Assembly (NCBI GenBank): GCA_914767885.1
Contig: CAJZBQ010000033.1
Span: forward strand, 186,001-250,000
Reading direction: 5' to 3'
Origin: Blepharisma stoltei
Lineage: Eukaryota > Ciliophora > Heterotrichea > Heterotrichida > Blepharismidae
DNA: 64,000 bases
This document shows positions 51,300 to 61,942 of the stretch, one piece after another. The notes beneath the pieces are model-generated. The model saw nothing but the letters and a program-made list of their open reading frames with translations. It did not search any database and was not told where the DNA came from. A program made the translations under genes and the position numbers. Positions within the stretch are counted from its first letter, which is position 1. The number at the start of each line of letters is the position of its first letter.

Positions 51300-52759
51300 T
51301 TATAACGGAATGTTCTCTGTAAGCTGATATCTTTCTGTAAATAAATCAAGTAACCGCTGAGCAGAAGCATCTTCTACTTGAAGCAGCTTCATTGTCCTTC
51401 CAAATCAAGTCAATTGTGATACAATAATTACTTTATCCATTGAAGCCTCTTCTTTGATTGATTCTTTATGCTTCGTATAATTTTCTATTTCTTGATTTAT
51501 CGCTACATTTATATACCTTCCAAATTATTATTAAATATTTTATTATCATGAAACCTAATTCATTAGAATTAAAAAATAATTTTTTCCCAATTATATTCGT
51601 CCTGCCATAATGGATGTGAAATGAGAAATTCATATAAAAATTTTTTTTCTCCATCATTTTCTGTATAGAGTATCTGTGTAAAATTAATGCAATCTTTTGC
51701 ATAATGGAAATCTTGGGTTTCCATCATTGAGCTGAAAGTGCATCACATTAAATCTCCTATAGTACTGAATGTTGGTTCTGGAATTCTGGCATTTTCTTGT
51801 GTGTGGATGCTTCCTAAAAGGGTTACTCAAACTTTTTTGCCTTCGTTATCCGAAATTGCTCATACAAATCTTGATCCTTCTTCTCGAGAAATGTCTTCAC
51901 CTTTTCAGCATTTTTCAAGAATAGTCCCCATAAGCTCATTTTTATTATTTTGTGCTATCATGCTTTGTCGAGGTGTAGGCGGAAGATAAGGCATAAATTT
52001 TACTGTTTCTATGCCTGTTACTGTAAGATTGTCATCTACGAATTTCTTTAAATCAGCTTGTGGATTAAAACTTTCCATAACCTACTTACAAAATACATTT
52101 GGTAAAGAATCCAATTCATATTGTGATGATCTCATAAACGAAATTTCAAAAATAACTATTTTCCTCAAAGAATCCTTCAGCATCCTAAGTCTCTCTTCCT
52201 CTTGCTGCTGGAACACAAACAGTACTTTTCTCATCCCCTCCACATAGGCTTTATTACAGTTATTCAGCATTTCAATTTCACTTTTGTAATTTTCCTCAAA
52301 TTTCACAGCCAAATTTGCCTTATTTTTTGCAGAAGTCTCTGATTCTTTTATTTCTTTAAAATACCTTTCTTTAGCCCTGTCATGTGATTTTATTGTTTTT
52401 TCTCTATCATTTATAAGCTTTTTCCCGGTTTCCAATTTTTCTTTGATTAGTAAATCTTGATGGGCTAATAATTGTTTTAAAGGCTGAGCTAGATCTGTTT
52501 GGAAATTTTCTGCCAAAATTTTGAGCTGAACTGCGCTTTGTTTGTATAGATTTTTGACTGAGGATAGGCAAGGGAGTAAAGTAGTGGTATCGTGATTGAA
52601 AAGATCATTTTTTAGAAGTTTTTTGAGACCTTTAGCGTAATTTTTGTCGAGTGAGGATTTATCGGTGATAAAACGAGCAAATTCGTCACATATTGATCTG
52701 GTTTCTGTCCAGTGGTCTCTGACTTCTTTGAATTTATCCCAAAGATCAAGGTAGCTCAT
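51300..52759 (-). CDS. F-BAR (FCH) domain protein
   Basis: Membrane-curving adaptor. Start MSYLDLWDKFKEVRDHW; the FCH region has FARFITDKSSLDKNYAKGLKKLLKN, followed by long F-BAR helices (LIKEKLETGKKLINDREKTI; KFEENYKSEIEMLNNCNKAY). A 15-nt intron (52082-52096) and a 56-bp IES (51516-51571) precede a C-terminal globular half (TVTGIETVKFMPYLPPTPRQ; GSRFVWAISDNEGKKVWVTL) ending TENIPL at TAA 51300. The second half is not recognised; it has no SH3 signature. About 460 residues, several TGA=Trp. Confidence 0.8.
51516..51571. other. IES in F-BAR gene (56 bp)
   Basis: TA at 51514-51515 and 51570-51571; joins NWEKIIF to YINVAINQEIENYTKHKESI, keeping the frame and removing two stops. Confidence 0.7.
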
Positions 52760-52916
52760 AATAATATGATAATTTTTAAAATATGATCTAAAAGGAAAAT
52801 TAAATGATGCATTTGTTTGAAACTATCAATAAATCGCAAGCTTGCTTTAATGCAGAGTTATTTATTTAATACTGATCATTATATTTTACCTTATGACTCA
52901 ATTTTTAAATATTATT

Positions 52917-54052
52917 TTAGAGCTCATGGCTCCAAAACTCTTCTGTGTAATTATCCTCACATTTTGTCGTGATATTTTCTTTCCCCATCTACATAGAACT
53001 TACGATATATTTTCTTAAGTCTTCATGGATCTTATACATAATATCGCAGTCGGTACATGTTTTCTTTTTACCATTAAAAGATATAGAAGAAATTGGCTGT
53101 ATAGTTAATGTATCGTTGGCCAGGAAAGCTCCTTTCACCTAGTTAGTTTGTACTTTTTTATCAAAAATTTCATCAATTTTTATATCTTTTTCAATAGCAA
53201 ACCTTGAAAAAATTTTCTTATTTGTGAATTACCATAATGCTGTCTCTTGTAACTGTTGTATCAATAGGAAATGGGGTGATTGCAGGATGAATAAACTTAG
53301 GAGTTATTAAAGCTCCATCATTTTCAACCAAAAAAATACTTGACTTTCATCCATCAAGTATGTTTTGGCCATAATAAAGCAAATAGTCAGGTCTCAGGCC
53401 GTGCTTTGGATACTCAAAACAATTTACAAGGCTGATATCTATTGGTTGAGCAGGAATTGCAGGAAATAATGAAAATGTGAGATCTCCACATGAGTAAGTG
53501 TTTTGCTTTTCTTTAATCCAAAGCCCTGCTCTAATTATTGACTCTTCTTTTGAATTCAAATTGTCTTTAAATGATTTTAAGCTTTCAAAAATTAAGCTTT
53601 CAGAGATTTTCTAAATAAATTTCACTTTAAATCCATTTTGACGCAGAATTTCATTCAATCTTTCAATATGAGGATAAGGTCGAAAGCTAAGGATTTTATT
53701 TCCAGATTTAAATATCCTGAAGTCAATATAATCATATTTAAGCAAATCATTTATATTGTGCTGGATTAAATTTAATGTCGATTATTAAAATTTTTTAATA
53801 TTAATCCAATTATTTGTCTTACTATAATGCTTAAATTTAAATAGAAAAGGATATTTCAATTTCATCTAGTTTTACTGGGGAAATTCAATTATGTCTTCCA
53901 AAATGCTGATAAGTAAAATTAAGGCTTTTTCCATTTCCAATTGGTTGAAATGAGCGTTGGATTGGTTGCTTTGCGAAAAGCATATTATATAGCACTTTAT
54001 TTGCAGCAATGACTGTACCTCCAATAATTAGAGCATTAGTTATCAATCCCAT
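52917..54052 (-). CDS. Class IV PLP aminotransferase (BCAT-like)
   Basis: Start MGLITNALIIGGTVIAANKV (possible N-terminal membrane or targeting helix) at 54052. An 88-bp IES (53756-53843) joins EIEISFS to INDLLKYDYIDFRIF. Four mini-introns follow: 53611-53625 (15 nt), 53217-53232 (16 nt), 53139-53153 (15 nt) and 52989-53003 (15 nt). The protein shows the class IV pattern: YDYIDFRIFKSGNKILSFRPYPHIERLNEIL (as BCAT FRP---n--Rl), GLRPDYLLYYGQNILDGWKSSIFLVENDGALITP, TTVTRDSIM and VKGAFLANDTLTIQPI. The extreme C-terminus (KKKTCTDCDIMYKIHEDLR) is like BCAT's final helix. Likely a branched-chain or aminodeoxychorismate-type enzyme; the catalytic Lys is uncertain. Confidence 0.82.
53756..53843. other. 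IES in aminotransferase gene (88 bp)
   Basis: TA at 53754-53755 and 53842-53843. Excision gives LDEIEISFSINDLLKYDYIDFRIF, a continuous class IV N-terminal strand. Confidence 0.82.
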
Positions 54053-54068
54053 TTATTCAATTGTATTT

Positions 54069-57064
54069 TTAATTAATTTTGGATTTCAAAATTTCTATCA
54101 AATTAGATAATTGTGGATTTGTGTAAGGTAAAGACTCTAGAAGTATTAAAGCTTGCTGATAGTCTTTTATTGCTAAAAGACATTTCGCAGCTTGTTCCTG
54201 CTTGCAAGTATCAGCCAGTCGTTTTGCCCACATTCTAAATATTTCGCTTATGTCTTCATTATGTAAAGCTCCAAGTATAACTGCTTCTATAAATAAATTT
54301 GAGCTTACATATATTTTTATTGCTCTTTTTATCATTCTTGCTGCTATAAAATACAGGACTGATTTATGAATTTTTCTTCTTAAAAGCATTTCTTCTCCAT
54401 TCTTTCTTGATTCTTCTCTTCACTGATTTTCCCCTAAAAGTGGTGCTAAATCGCTTCATTCCCTATTTAATTTTATCGGCTCATTCACATCAACCACCTC
54501 CTGCCTTTCTGCACTTCTTTGCCAAAACAAACATTCTATTTGATCTTTATAGTTTTTAGCATCTTGAATCAAATCATATGCATTTTGAGAATTGGTTGAA
54601 AATAATTTGCAATGAATTGTGCCTGAGTCATTTAAAATTTCTAACAAAGATGATAATGCTTCTTCTCTGTTTTGTTGGTATATATAAAAATGTAAGTGAG
54701 AAAATAAGGATTTTGTATAGGTCTCATTTTTTTTGGAAAGCGGCAGTCGTGGTGGGACTTGAGCGGAATAGGCCTTATTTAAAGGCCAAAGCCTAACAGT
54801 TTGGTCATCAGATGCTGATATGACAGTGTTAGGAATTGTGGGGTGAAAAAAGGAAAATCTAACTGCGCCTTGATGCTCTCTTATGTTTATTAATGGATTT
54901 CCGATACTGTCTCATATTTGGACTGTATGATCCATTGAGGCTGAAACTAATTTCTCAATTTCATGAGAAGACCAATCTACATGCAGAACTGGCCTTGTAT
55001 GTTTTTCAATAACCAGTTCGCACGTCTCTTGATGGATGCTTATTCTACAATCTTCTGAAGCAGCAGCAATTTTTGAGCCAGAACTTATACAAGTAATCGC
55101 TTTATTGTGTGTGGTATCTGCATAAACTCTAGTTCCATCAATCAAATAAGCCAAAATATTTCCTTCCTGAGTTCCAATCCATACCATATCTTTGCTAAAA
55201 CAAATAGCAGTGACGTCAAATCCCACATGAGCAATACTTTTTAAATTCTGATTTGTTATATCCCAACAAAACAAGCTCTGGTCATCTGAAGCCACAATAA
55301 TACTTATAGCATCTTGCCACACAATTTTTTTGATTTTCAGTAATTCTAATTTATTTGTGATTTTTTCTTCAGGGATAGATAAAATCGAAGCATGCTGGTT
55401 TGTGCTAACTCCCCCCCCATCTTGATCGAACGATTGACTGTAAAAATTTCTAAAAAATTGGGGAAATTAACCCCCATCCTTGATCGAATGATTTTCATAT
55501 CATGCAAATTTTATATATATAAAAATATATTAGTTATCAAAAGCTTGGGAAGATGTACCTAATGAAGTTTGCTTTCAAAGACTTTGAGACGACAGAAAGA
55601 AAGCTACGGAATCAACTATCCGAAGTGATTTAGTCATCAGCCTAGGCCTAAAAACTCAATAATCTAAAAAACAGAGATTCTTTAAAATGTTAAAAAAAAA
55701 ACCAATAATTAATTCAGTAAGGAACAAATTAAAATTATACAGTTTAAAGGGGTAACTAATAAATCAAAAATATTAAAAATTAGTATTTTTATGAAAAAAA
55801 TAATTATTAAATACTCTTAACCCTCTTATTTAAAAGTAAATAAAAATATATATATAAATATTTTTTCCCGAAAAAATTTTTTTTAACCCCCATCGTTGAT
55901 CGAACGATGGCGAGTCGTTCGATCAAGGATGGGGGGAGTAAGAATTGCAATTATATCGGAATTAAAAGGGTTGCATAAAATTTGCTGGATTTCTTCTTCA
56001 CTTTTTCATATAAACCGGCTTTGTATTGTAGATGATAAAGGGATTCATTTTATTATGCTTTGTTTGCCACTGCATATGTAGACTTGTCCTGAAGGATCTA
56101 TTGACATGCTATGAATAGAGCCTTCAAGTGTGGCGAGTACTCATAAAGGCTCAGTATAGCCAATTGGAGCGCTTGAAACTCTATAAGAAGGCCCTTCAAT
56201 TTCAAATTGTTGGATTTTTCAGTTAATTATAAGCCTGTCCATCCCTATCGATACAATTCCTTCTTGAATTGGCAGGAATGCCATAATGGCTCGTGTATGG
56301 GGGTTATTAATAAAAAGCTGTGTCGTTACTTGAGGAATTATTTTTAAAATAAATATTTCGCCTGTCATTAACGAATAAATGCATTTTTCTTTTGAAAATC
56401 AAATTATTGATAAAACTAATTGTGCAGCTTTTTTCTTTGCTTTAGGCAAAGAATACTCAAAACAAATTTGCATGTTTTTGTAGCCAGTTATTTTTTTATC
56501 GTCCATTGCAGCTAGATGCAATTCATTGTCTCATTCTTTTATGTCTATTGATAATGCATCTTTTTCTATTTGAAATTCTTTATCAAAATCAAATATTTTT
56601 ATTTTTCCAGCTGCAGAAATGGCTAAATAATGAGAGTTTGCAGACATACAGCGAATATTATTTGAATTTCATTCTTTTATAGCTTCTCCATCCTTTATCT
56701 GGATACAATTTCCATTAGAAAAAGCACAGACAATAAAATCATTCCATCATTTCAAGCCTGATATTTCTGATTTTCCTTGATATTTTCAAGATTCTTGGAA
56801 TATCCCTAAATCCCATACAGCAATTAATCCATCATTAAATCCACCTGCACAGCTTGATGAGGATAGGCTGACTCGCTGAGCTTTTCGGGGTTTTCCATTT
56901 TGTGTGTTTGATGTCAATATTGTATAAGCTTTTCCTGATGCGATATCTAGGAGGACTATTTTGGACGTTGCGCAGTAAGCAATGAAAAATGAATTTACGT
57001 CTGAAATGTTTGAGCTGTTGCTAAAAGATCAAATAGGAGAATCTGGAAGAATTTCAGCTTCCAT
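54069..57064 (-). CDS. WD40-TPR protein, Gemin5/WDR17-like
   Basis: Start MEAEILPDSPIWSFSNSSN at 57064. About twelve WD-type blades: IAVWDLGIFQESWKYQG, SLFCWDITNQNLKSIAH, ISSGSKIAAASEDCRISIHQ, SASMDHTVQIWDSIGNP and SASDDQTVRLWPLNK. After that a helical repeat region (AARMIKRAIKIYVSSNLFIE; WAKRLADTCKQEQAAKCLLA), like the TPR-like C-terminal half of Gemin5 or WDR17. A family-B MITE (55408-55941) lies between blades; TTA/TAA joining gives SDIIAILSTNQHASILSIPEE. Many TGA=Trp (about 17). Around 820 residues. If Gemin5-like it would bind snRNA or mRNA cap regions; the choice between the two families is open. It ends only 17 bp before the aminotransferase ATG on the same strand. Confidence 0.8.
55408..55941. 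mobile_element. IES: family-B MITE (534 bp)
   Basis: TAA flanks at 55405-55407 and 55939-55941. Arms CATCCTTGATCGAACGA appear three times: left end, an inner inverted-orientation copy after CCCC, and a complete hairpin at the right end. Excision restores the WD40 protein. Confidence 0.92.
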
Positions 57065-57185
57065 TTTAGTATAAATTCAATTTCTTTCTTAATTTGTAAA
57101 GATTATTAAATATTTTATTGGAATTTAATTAAAATCCAGAATATAAAGCAGCTTAACTAATTAAACCAAGTAATTTTTTTCAAAA

Positions 57186-58175
57186 ATGAGCGATTTTCAA
57201 AATCGTTTCACTGAAAGTCAGCTTTCTCGTTTCAGCGACTACAAAACTATCGAAGAAGCCGAAGACTCAGTCATGCACAGTCGAGAACTTATTAGCAAAA
57301 GCCGAGAACTGTCACGAAAAAACAGCATCGCAAAATTCATCAAAGACTCTCAAAGTTCCCCACTTAAATATTCTAGCAGCATGCGAAATTTCAATGTTCC
57401 GAAGCTTGATTTCGACTCTACCCCTCCACAAGCACCATTAGAAAGCCCAAAATTCAGAGTCCCAGTTGATTTCCAAGATCAAAATAAAGCTCAAGAGCTC
57501 AGCCCAGAAAAATTTTCCCAAGAAATGCGGAGCCTATCTCAAGAAATCAAAAAAACTGACAGATGTGTCGAAGAATTTGAAGAAAAAATAATGCGGCTTA
57601 GATTAGAAAATGAGCAACTTACCAGAGAAAGGGACGAAAAACACCTGGAATCCAAAAGCTTATATCAAGAATACGAAATTCTTAAAAGCAAATATGATTT
57701 TATAGCAAAACAAAAAGAAGTTATAAGCAAACAAGTAGATCTTGCCAATGATTTTAGGAATGAATTGATACTTAAATCGTCAGGCAGTATGTCATTAAAA
57801 TCGCTGAGTTCTAAAGAAAAGCAGTTTTCGAGTGAAATTGAAGGTCTTTATGCGAAATGCAATAAAATTGAAAATGAAAATTCATTGATGAAGAGATCGC
57901 TGAAGCTTAATAGTAAAGATTTAAAAAGCACGGGGTATTCGAGTGCAATTGATGAAATTAAATCACAGCTAAGCCAGACTGCAAAAGTGTGTGCAGTACT
58001 GAAGAAAAAACTTAAGAGGATAGTTGTAAGCCCTAAGTCAAGAGAGATTTTGACTGAAGGCTCGAGTCGGAAGAAACTTAAAAAGAAACAGCCATTACCG
58101 TTCACATCTCCAGAAAATAAAAGAAAATGCTTCCATTGCGAAATGTGCTGCCATCATGGCAAGAACAAAAAATAA
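57186..58175 (+). CDS. Coiled-coil protein with Cys/His-rich tail
   Basis: 329 residues, one frame: a Ser-rich N-terminus with LSRFSDYKTIEEAEDS, heptads from about residue 105 (EMRSLSQEIKKTDRCVEEFE; LRLENEQLTRERDEKHLESK), a second coiled coil, and a basic tail ending CFHCEMCCHHGKNKK, which could bind a metal. It is divergent from the WD40 gene with about 120 bp between starts. No TGA, intron or IES. Probably cytoskeletal or basal-body related. Confidence 0.7.
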   Translation: MSDFQNRFTESQLSRFSDYKTIEEAEDSVMHSRELISKSRELSRKNSIAKFIKDSQSSPLKYSSSMRNFNVPKLDFDSTPPQAPLESPKFRVPVDFQDQNKAQELSPEKFSQEMRSLSQEIKKTDRCVEEFEEKIMRLRLENEQLTRERDEKHLESKSLYQEYEILKSKYDFIAKQKEVISKQVDLANDFRNELILKSSGSMSLKSLSSKEKQFSSEIEGLYAKCNKIENENSLMKRSLKLNSKDLKSTGYSSAIDEIKSQLSQTAKVCAVLKKKLKRIVVSPKSREILTEGSSRKKLKKKQPLPFTSPENKRKCFHCEMCCHHGKNKK

Positions 58176-58289
58176 ATTAAGGTATTATTTCAAGTAAATA
58201 TAAAGCAACTGGTTTTATAATTATTACATTATAGTTTATTTGTAATAAATTTATTAAAATAAATAAAATGGCATTTGGATAGAGAGAAA

Positions 58290-59215
58290 TTAGCTCTGCT
58301 AATTTTTTCTCCTGGGATTTGGTTTTACCTTGAGAACTTCTGCACAGCAGTTTAACTCTTGGCCATAAGGCCAGAGGAACTGCTCCTCAGCGCATTCAAG
58401 AGGCTTGGATTTTTTAATCGCTTACTCCCCCCCCCATCCTTGATCGAACGATTGACTGTAAAAAATTCCTAAAAAATTGGGAAAATTAACCCCCATCCTT
58501 GATCGAATGATTTTCATATCGTGCAAATTTTCATATATATAAAAATATATTTGCTATCAAAAGCATGGAAGATGTACATAATGAAGTTGTTTTCAGAAGC
58601 TTTTAGACGACAGAAAGCTACGAAATCAACTATCCGAAGTGATTTAGTCATCAACATAGGCTTAAAAACTCAATAATCTAATAAAATAGAGATTCTCTTT
58701 AAAATTTTTAAAAAACAATTTTTAATTCAATAAGGAACAAATTAAAATTTATACAGTTTAAAGGGGTAATTAATAAATCAAAATATTAAAAATTGGTATT
58801 TTTATGAAATTAATTCAATTTTTTTGCTTTAAAAATAATTATTAAATACTCTTAACCCTCTGATTTAAAAGTAAATAAAAAAATATATATATAAAATTTT
58901 TTTCCCAAAAAATTTTTTTTTTAACCCCCATCCTTGATCGAACGATAGCGAGCCGTTCGATCAAGGATGGGGGGGGAGTTAGCATATCTGAGGAGGGCGA
59001 TGCTTAGGCGGAACGCGCGGAGGAGTTAAGTCTCACAAGAGCGATGACAATTCACGAGGCGAGAAGTGCGATCTTAGCTGGATACAGCATATCAAAGAAT
59101 TTTTGCCCATATGGTACGCCATTTTAAGTGGCAGGATAGCCTGTGACGTCACTATTTGGGCTTAATCCTTTTTTAAAGAGGTAGGGGCACGAGACACCTT
59201 AAATACCGAATAATT
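58290..59215 (+). mobile_element. LINE-like retroelement copy 2, interrupted by a MITE
   Basis: A G/C-rich sequence begins AAAATGGCATTTGG, as copy 1 begins AAAATGGCGG, is broken at 58425-58981 by a family-B MITE, and resumes at 58982. It ends ACACCTTAAATACCG, matching the ACCTTAAATACC of copy 1, but without the TAATC tail. An imperfect AATAAATTTATTAA / AATAAATTATTAA pair at 58242 and 59221 may be its target duplication. Confidence 0.6.
58425..58981. mobile_element. Family-B MITE nested in retroelement (557 bp)
   Basis: TTA flanks at 58422-58424 and 58979-58981, with the same arms and interior as the copy at 55408. It lies in intergenic repeat DNA, not in a gene. Confidence 0.88.
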
Positions 59216-59233
59216 AAGATTTAATAAATTATT

Positions 59234-59370
59234 AACTTCCCCACTCTGCAGACGATAGCTAAAGATTACTTATATATTTAAAAATATTTCTATGTTAACT
59301 CACAGAGGATTTTTTCCCGAAATAAAGAGATTTTTCAATATTTTTTTTCGCCCACAGAGGAGATTAAGTA
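59234..59370. mobile_element. Decayed family-A-like MITE remnant
   Basis: Between TAACTTCCCC at 59232 and GAGGAGATTAAG at 59359 lie scrambled family-A motifs (ACTTATATATT, AACTCACAGAGG, CGCCCACAGAGG). It sits just upstream of the MFAP1 start. Confidence 0.55.
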
Positions 59371-59400
59371 ATAACACTTCGGATTGTTTGTAATTTGTAA

Positions 59401-61214
59401 ATGTCATCAGCAAAAGATCCTTTTTCTATTCTTAATCCCATTTAAATTGGAATAAAAAAATATTATATTAAACTTTTATCAGCATTTATCTAAATTAATA
59501 TAAAATTTATTGGTTCAAATTAGAATATTTTATTTAAATAGTATTCTACTTGCGTCCTTCTTTAAAATAGAGCAAATGATAAAATAATGTTTGATTTTGG
59601 CGATATTTGGTTTTAAAGTTATTTAAATAGGAATTATTAATTTACCTAAATTTTGTTAATTTATCCAAAAATGGAAATTTTGTGGTATTTTTGATCCAAT
59701 AGGAGGGGAGTTAATAATGATCCAGACAGAGGTAAAGTAATACCTCACTCCTCCCCTTTTAAGACCGAGCAAGATTTTTCTGCTCGATCTTAAAGGGAGT
59801 TAATTTTTTCTTTTAATTTTTATCTAAGATTATATATAAAATTGTTTTGCCATACAAATTTGCATATATTTAAAAAGAAAATCTAATTTGGCTTATAAAT
59901 TTATCTTTTAGAATGAGGTTTCTTAAATTTAATATAATCAGTAAAGATCTCGCTGTAGCAATTATAATTATGAATAAAAATAATTTAGAAAGAAAATTTA
60001 TTTTTGCCGATCTTAAAGGCTGCTAATTTCCAAAAAAAGGCATTTTTCCAATTGTTTTGCTCGCTATTAAAGGGGAGAGAGTCAGTATAATCCCACCAAA
60101 ATAGAAAGATACAGACCTGGCAAAGCCCCGACCTGAGGAGAAGAATCAGAAGATAAAGATACTTTAAAAGTCAATGCCATAGTAAAGCAGACCATAAGCA
60201 TAGATACTATTGAGTCTCTACCAAAATCTGACCTGAAACCTCAGCCCAGTATCCCTCAAAAATCCTCCCGTCGCCAAGAATTGAAAATGAAAGCACTCCA
60301 AAAGCACAAAAATACAAAAGTTCTTGAAGAATTTCAAGATCCTCTTCCCATTGAAGAAGAATATGAGGAAAATTTAGAGGAAATAGAAGCTCCTCGACTT
60401 CAGCCTACTTTTGTCCCAAAAGATAAAAGAATAACTATTCAAGAGAAAGAACAGATGGAGATGGATGAGCAAGAAATCCTTGAAAAACTAAAACAGCTTA
60501 CTCTCCTTTCTTATCACTAAAAAAATACTTATTTTTATATTAATTATTTAAATTAATTTTATAAAAAATTAAAAATGAGCTAGAGAAGAAAGAAAATCGC
60601 ATACAAAATATCTAGTCGCTGAAGCTTTATTAAGAGAAGAAATGGGCGAAGCTTCTAAAGATGAAGAACTTAGCGATGAAGATGAAGATGACCCTAATGA
60701 ATTCGCAATGTGAAAAATAAGAGAAATCAAAAGAATAATGAAGGCAAAAGATGAAAGAGAAACCCGTGAAAAAGAATTAAAAGAAATCGAAAGAAGAAGA
60801 GGGCTAAGTGATTGGGAAAGAATGGAAGAAGACAAAGCTTTAGGAACTGACGAAACAGCAAAACCAGAAAAAATGAAAATCGGGTTTATGCAAAAATATT
60901 ATAACAAAGGTGTATTTTACCAAGAAAGAGATGAGCATGGTAAGCTTCATCCCATATTTATGCGTGATTACAACACTCCAGTCGAAGGAGATTTTGATAA
61001 AAGTGCCCTTCCAAAAATCCTCCAAAAGAGACGAGGAGATTTTGGCAAAAAAGGCCAATCAAAATACACACATTTGACTAATGAAGACACCAATGTTTTT
61101 GATCCACAATTAATGCCCCAAGAAGAGCTATTTCTTAAGCAGCAAATGAAAGGGGCTGGATTCAAAAGCATGAATCGATTTGATGTTTCTCGTAAAAGTT
61201 ATGCTATTTTATAA
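59401..61214 (+). CDS. MFAP1: Spliceosomal protein MFAP1
   Basis: Component of the spliceosomal B complex (Spp381/MFAP1 family). Start MSSAKDPFSIL at 59401. Three IESs: 59435-59713 (family C), 59748-60084 (family D) and 60501-60582 (82 bp). Joined protein: ILNNDPDRGKVIPQYNPTKIERYRPGKAPTWGEES, then RLQPTFVPKDKRITIQEKEQ, QLREERKSHTKYLVAEALLR, an acidic patch (SKDEELSDEDEDD), EFAMWKIREIKRIMKAKDERE, MQKYYNKGVFYQERDEHGKL and GQSKYTHLTNEDTN. All match the conserved MFAP1 order: kv-RY-pGk-P, f-kk-dR-t-qe-e, a--W--RElkR, f-qkYyhrGaf, grsG-tKYthL--eDT. About 370 residues. The gene has the highest IES load per coding length in the window. Confidence 0.93.
59435..59713. mobile_element. IES: family-C MITE (279 bp)
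   Basis: TTA flanks at 59432-59434 and 59711-59713. The left TIR is decayed (ATCCCATTTAAATTGG) and its hairpin lost; the interior carries one copy of the unit that is tandemly repeated at 44913. Excision gives SILNNDPDRGK. Confidence 0.85.
59748..60084. mobile_element. IES: family-D MITE (337 bp)
   Basis: TCA flanks at 59745-59747 and 60082-60084; the frame is restored (KVIPQYNPTKIERY) only with this non-TA trinucleotide. The left hairpin has arms TTTTAAGACCGAGCA; the right end is a single TIR. The only copy of this family in the window. Confidence 0.88.
60501..60582. other. IES in MFAP1 gene (82 bp)
   Basis: TA at 60499-60500 and 60581-60582. Gives EILEKLKQLREERKSHTKYLVAEALL, as expected for the family. 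The edge CTCTCC recalls a MITE end. Confidence 0.85.
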
Positions 61215-61310
61215 GCAATTTGCCTTAAGAATAATATTTTAATTATTTGATAAATTATTATAAAACTATATAATATTTTATAAAATTTAGTATTAAATTC
61301 TCATACAATT

Positions 61311-61919
61311 ATGGCTTTATTTTTCAAAGTCGTAAGGTTCTTTGCGAAAAAGAAGCCGAAAATCCTGCCAAAGATCGAATACACTAATGGAGAAAAAGTA
61401 ATTTTAGCTTGGACTGGCATGCATGACCTAATAAGAATCAGCTCAGTTGCAATCTGTGGATATATTTATTACCTCTATCATGTTGACCCTGACACTCTGT
61501 CTGGAGCTTTAAGAAGCTACAGTTTACCTATTTTTTGTGCATTAGGCAGCTTTGTAATTCATAGGTTTTCGAAATTTTGCTATAAAATCGTCCTGATTGA
61601 AGGAGGCCAAATAATTCGAATCGAAAAATATCCATGGTTCGGCTTTGGACACACTACCAAGGACCTAATCCCAGTAACTGCAGTAAACGGAGTAACACCT
61701 TATGGAATACAAAGTTGAAGGAATCCATTGAGATGGGGAAGAGGATATTACAAATTTATGTACCAAAAACAAACACTTTTCAAAAAGCCAATACAAGCTT
61801 ATGCGATTTTTTCAGTCAAAAGTGACTATGATAGAGAAATTTTTAAGCTTGTTGCTATTGGGAAACCTGTTACGGAAAGCAATTTAGAAGCTCTTAAAAA
61901 GGTTGAATTTAACTTTTAA
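61311..61919 (+). CDS. Two-helix membrane protein, possibly TMEM223-like
   Basis: MALFFKVVRFFAKKKPKILP (basic amphipathic start, could be a mitochondrial signal), then EKVILAWTGMHDLIRISSVAICGYIYYLYH and SYSLPIFCALGSFVIHRFSKF as two hydrophobic helices, then a soluble part GHTTKDLIPVTAVNGVTPYGIQSWRNPLRWGRGYYKFMY. Two TGA (Trp) at 61718 and 61730. 202 residues. The layout is like the mitochondrial TMEM223/TMEM186 proteins, but I cannot confirm it. No IES. Confidence 0.5.
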
Positions 61920-61942
61920 TTATAGTGTGATTAGCATAAAGC

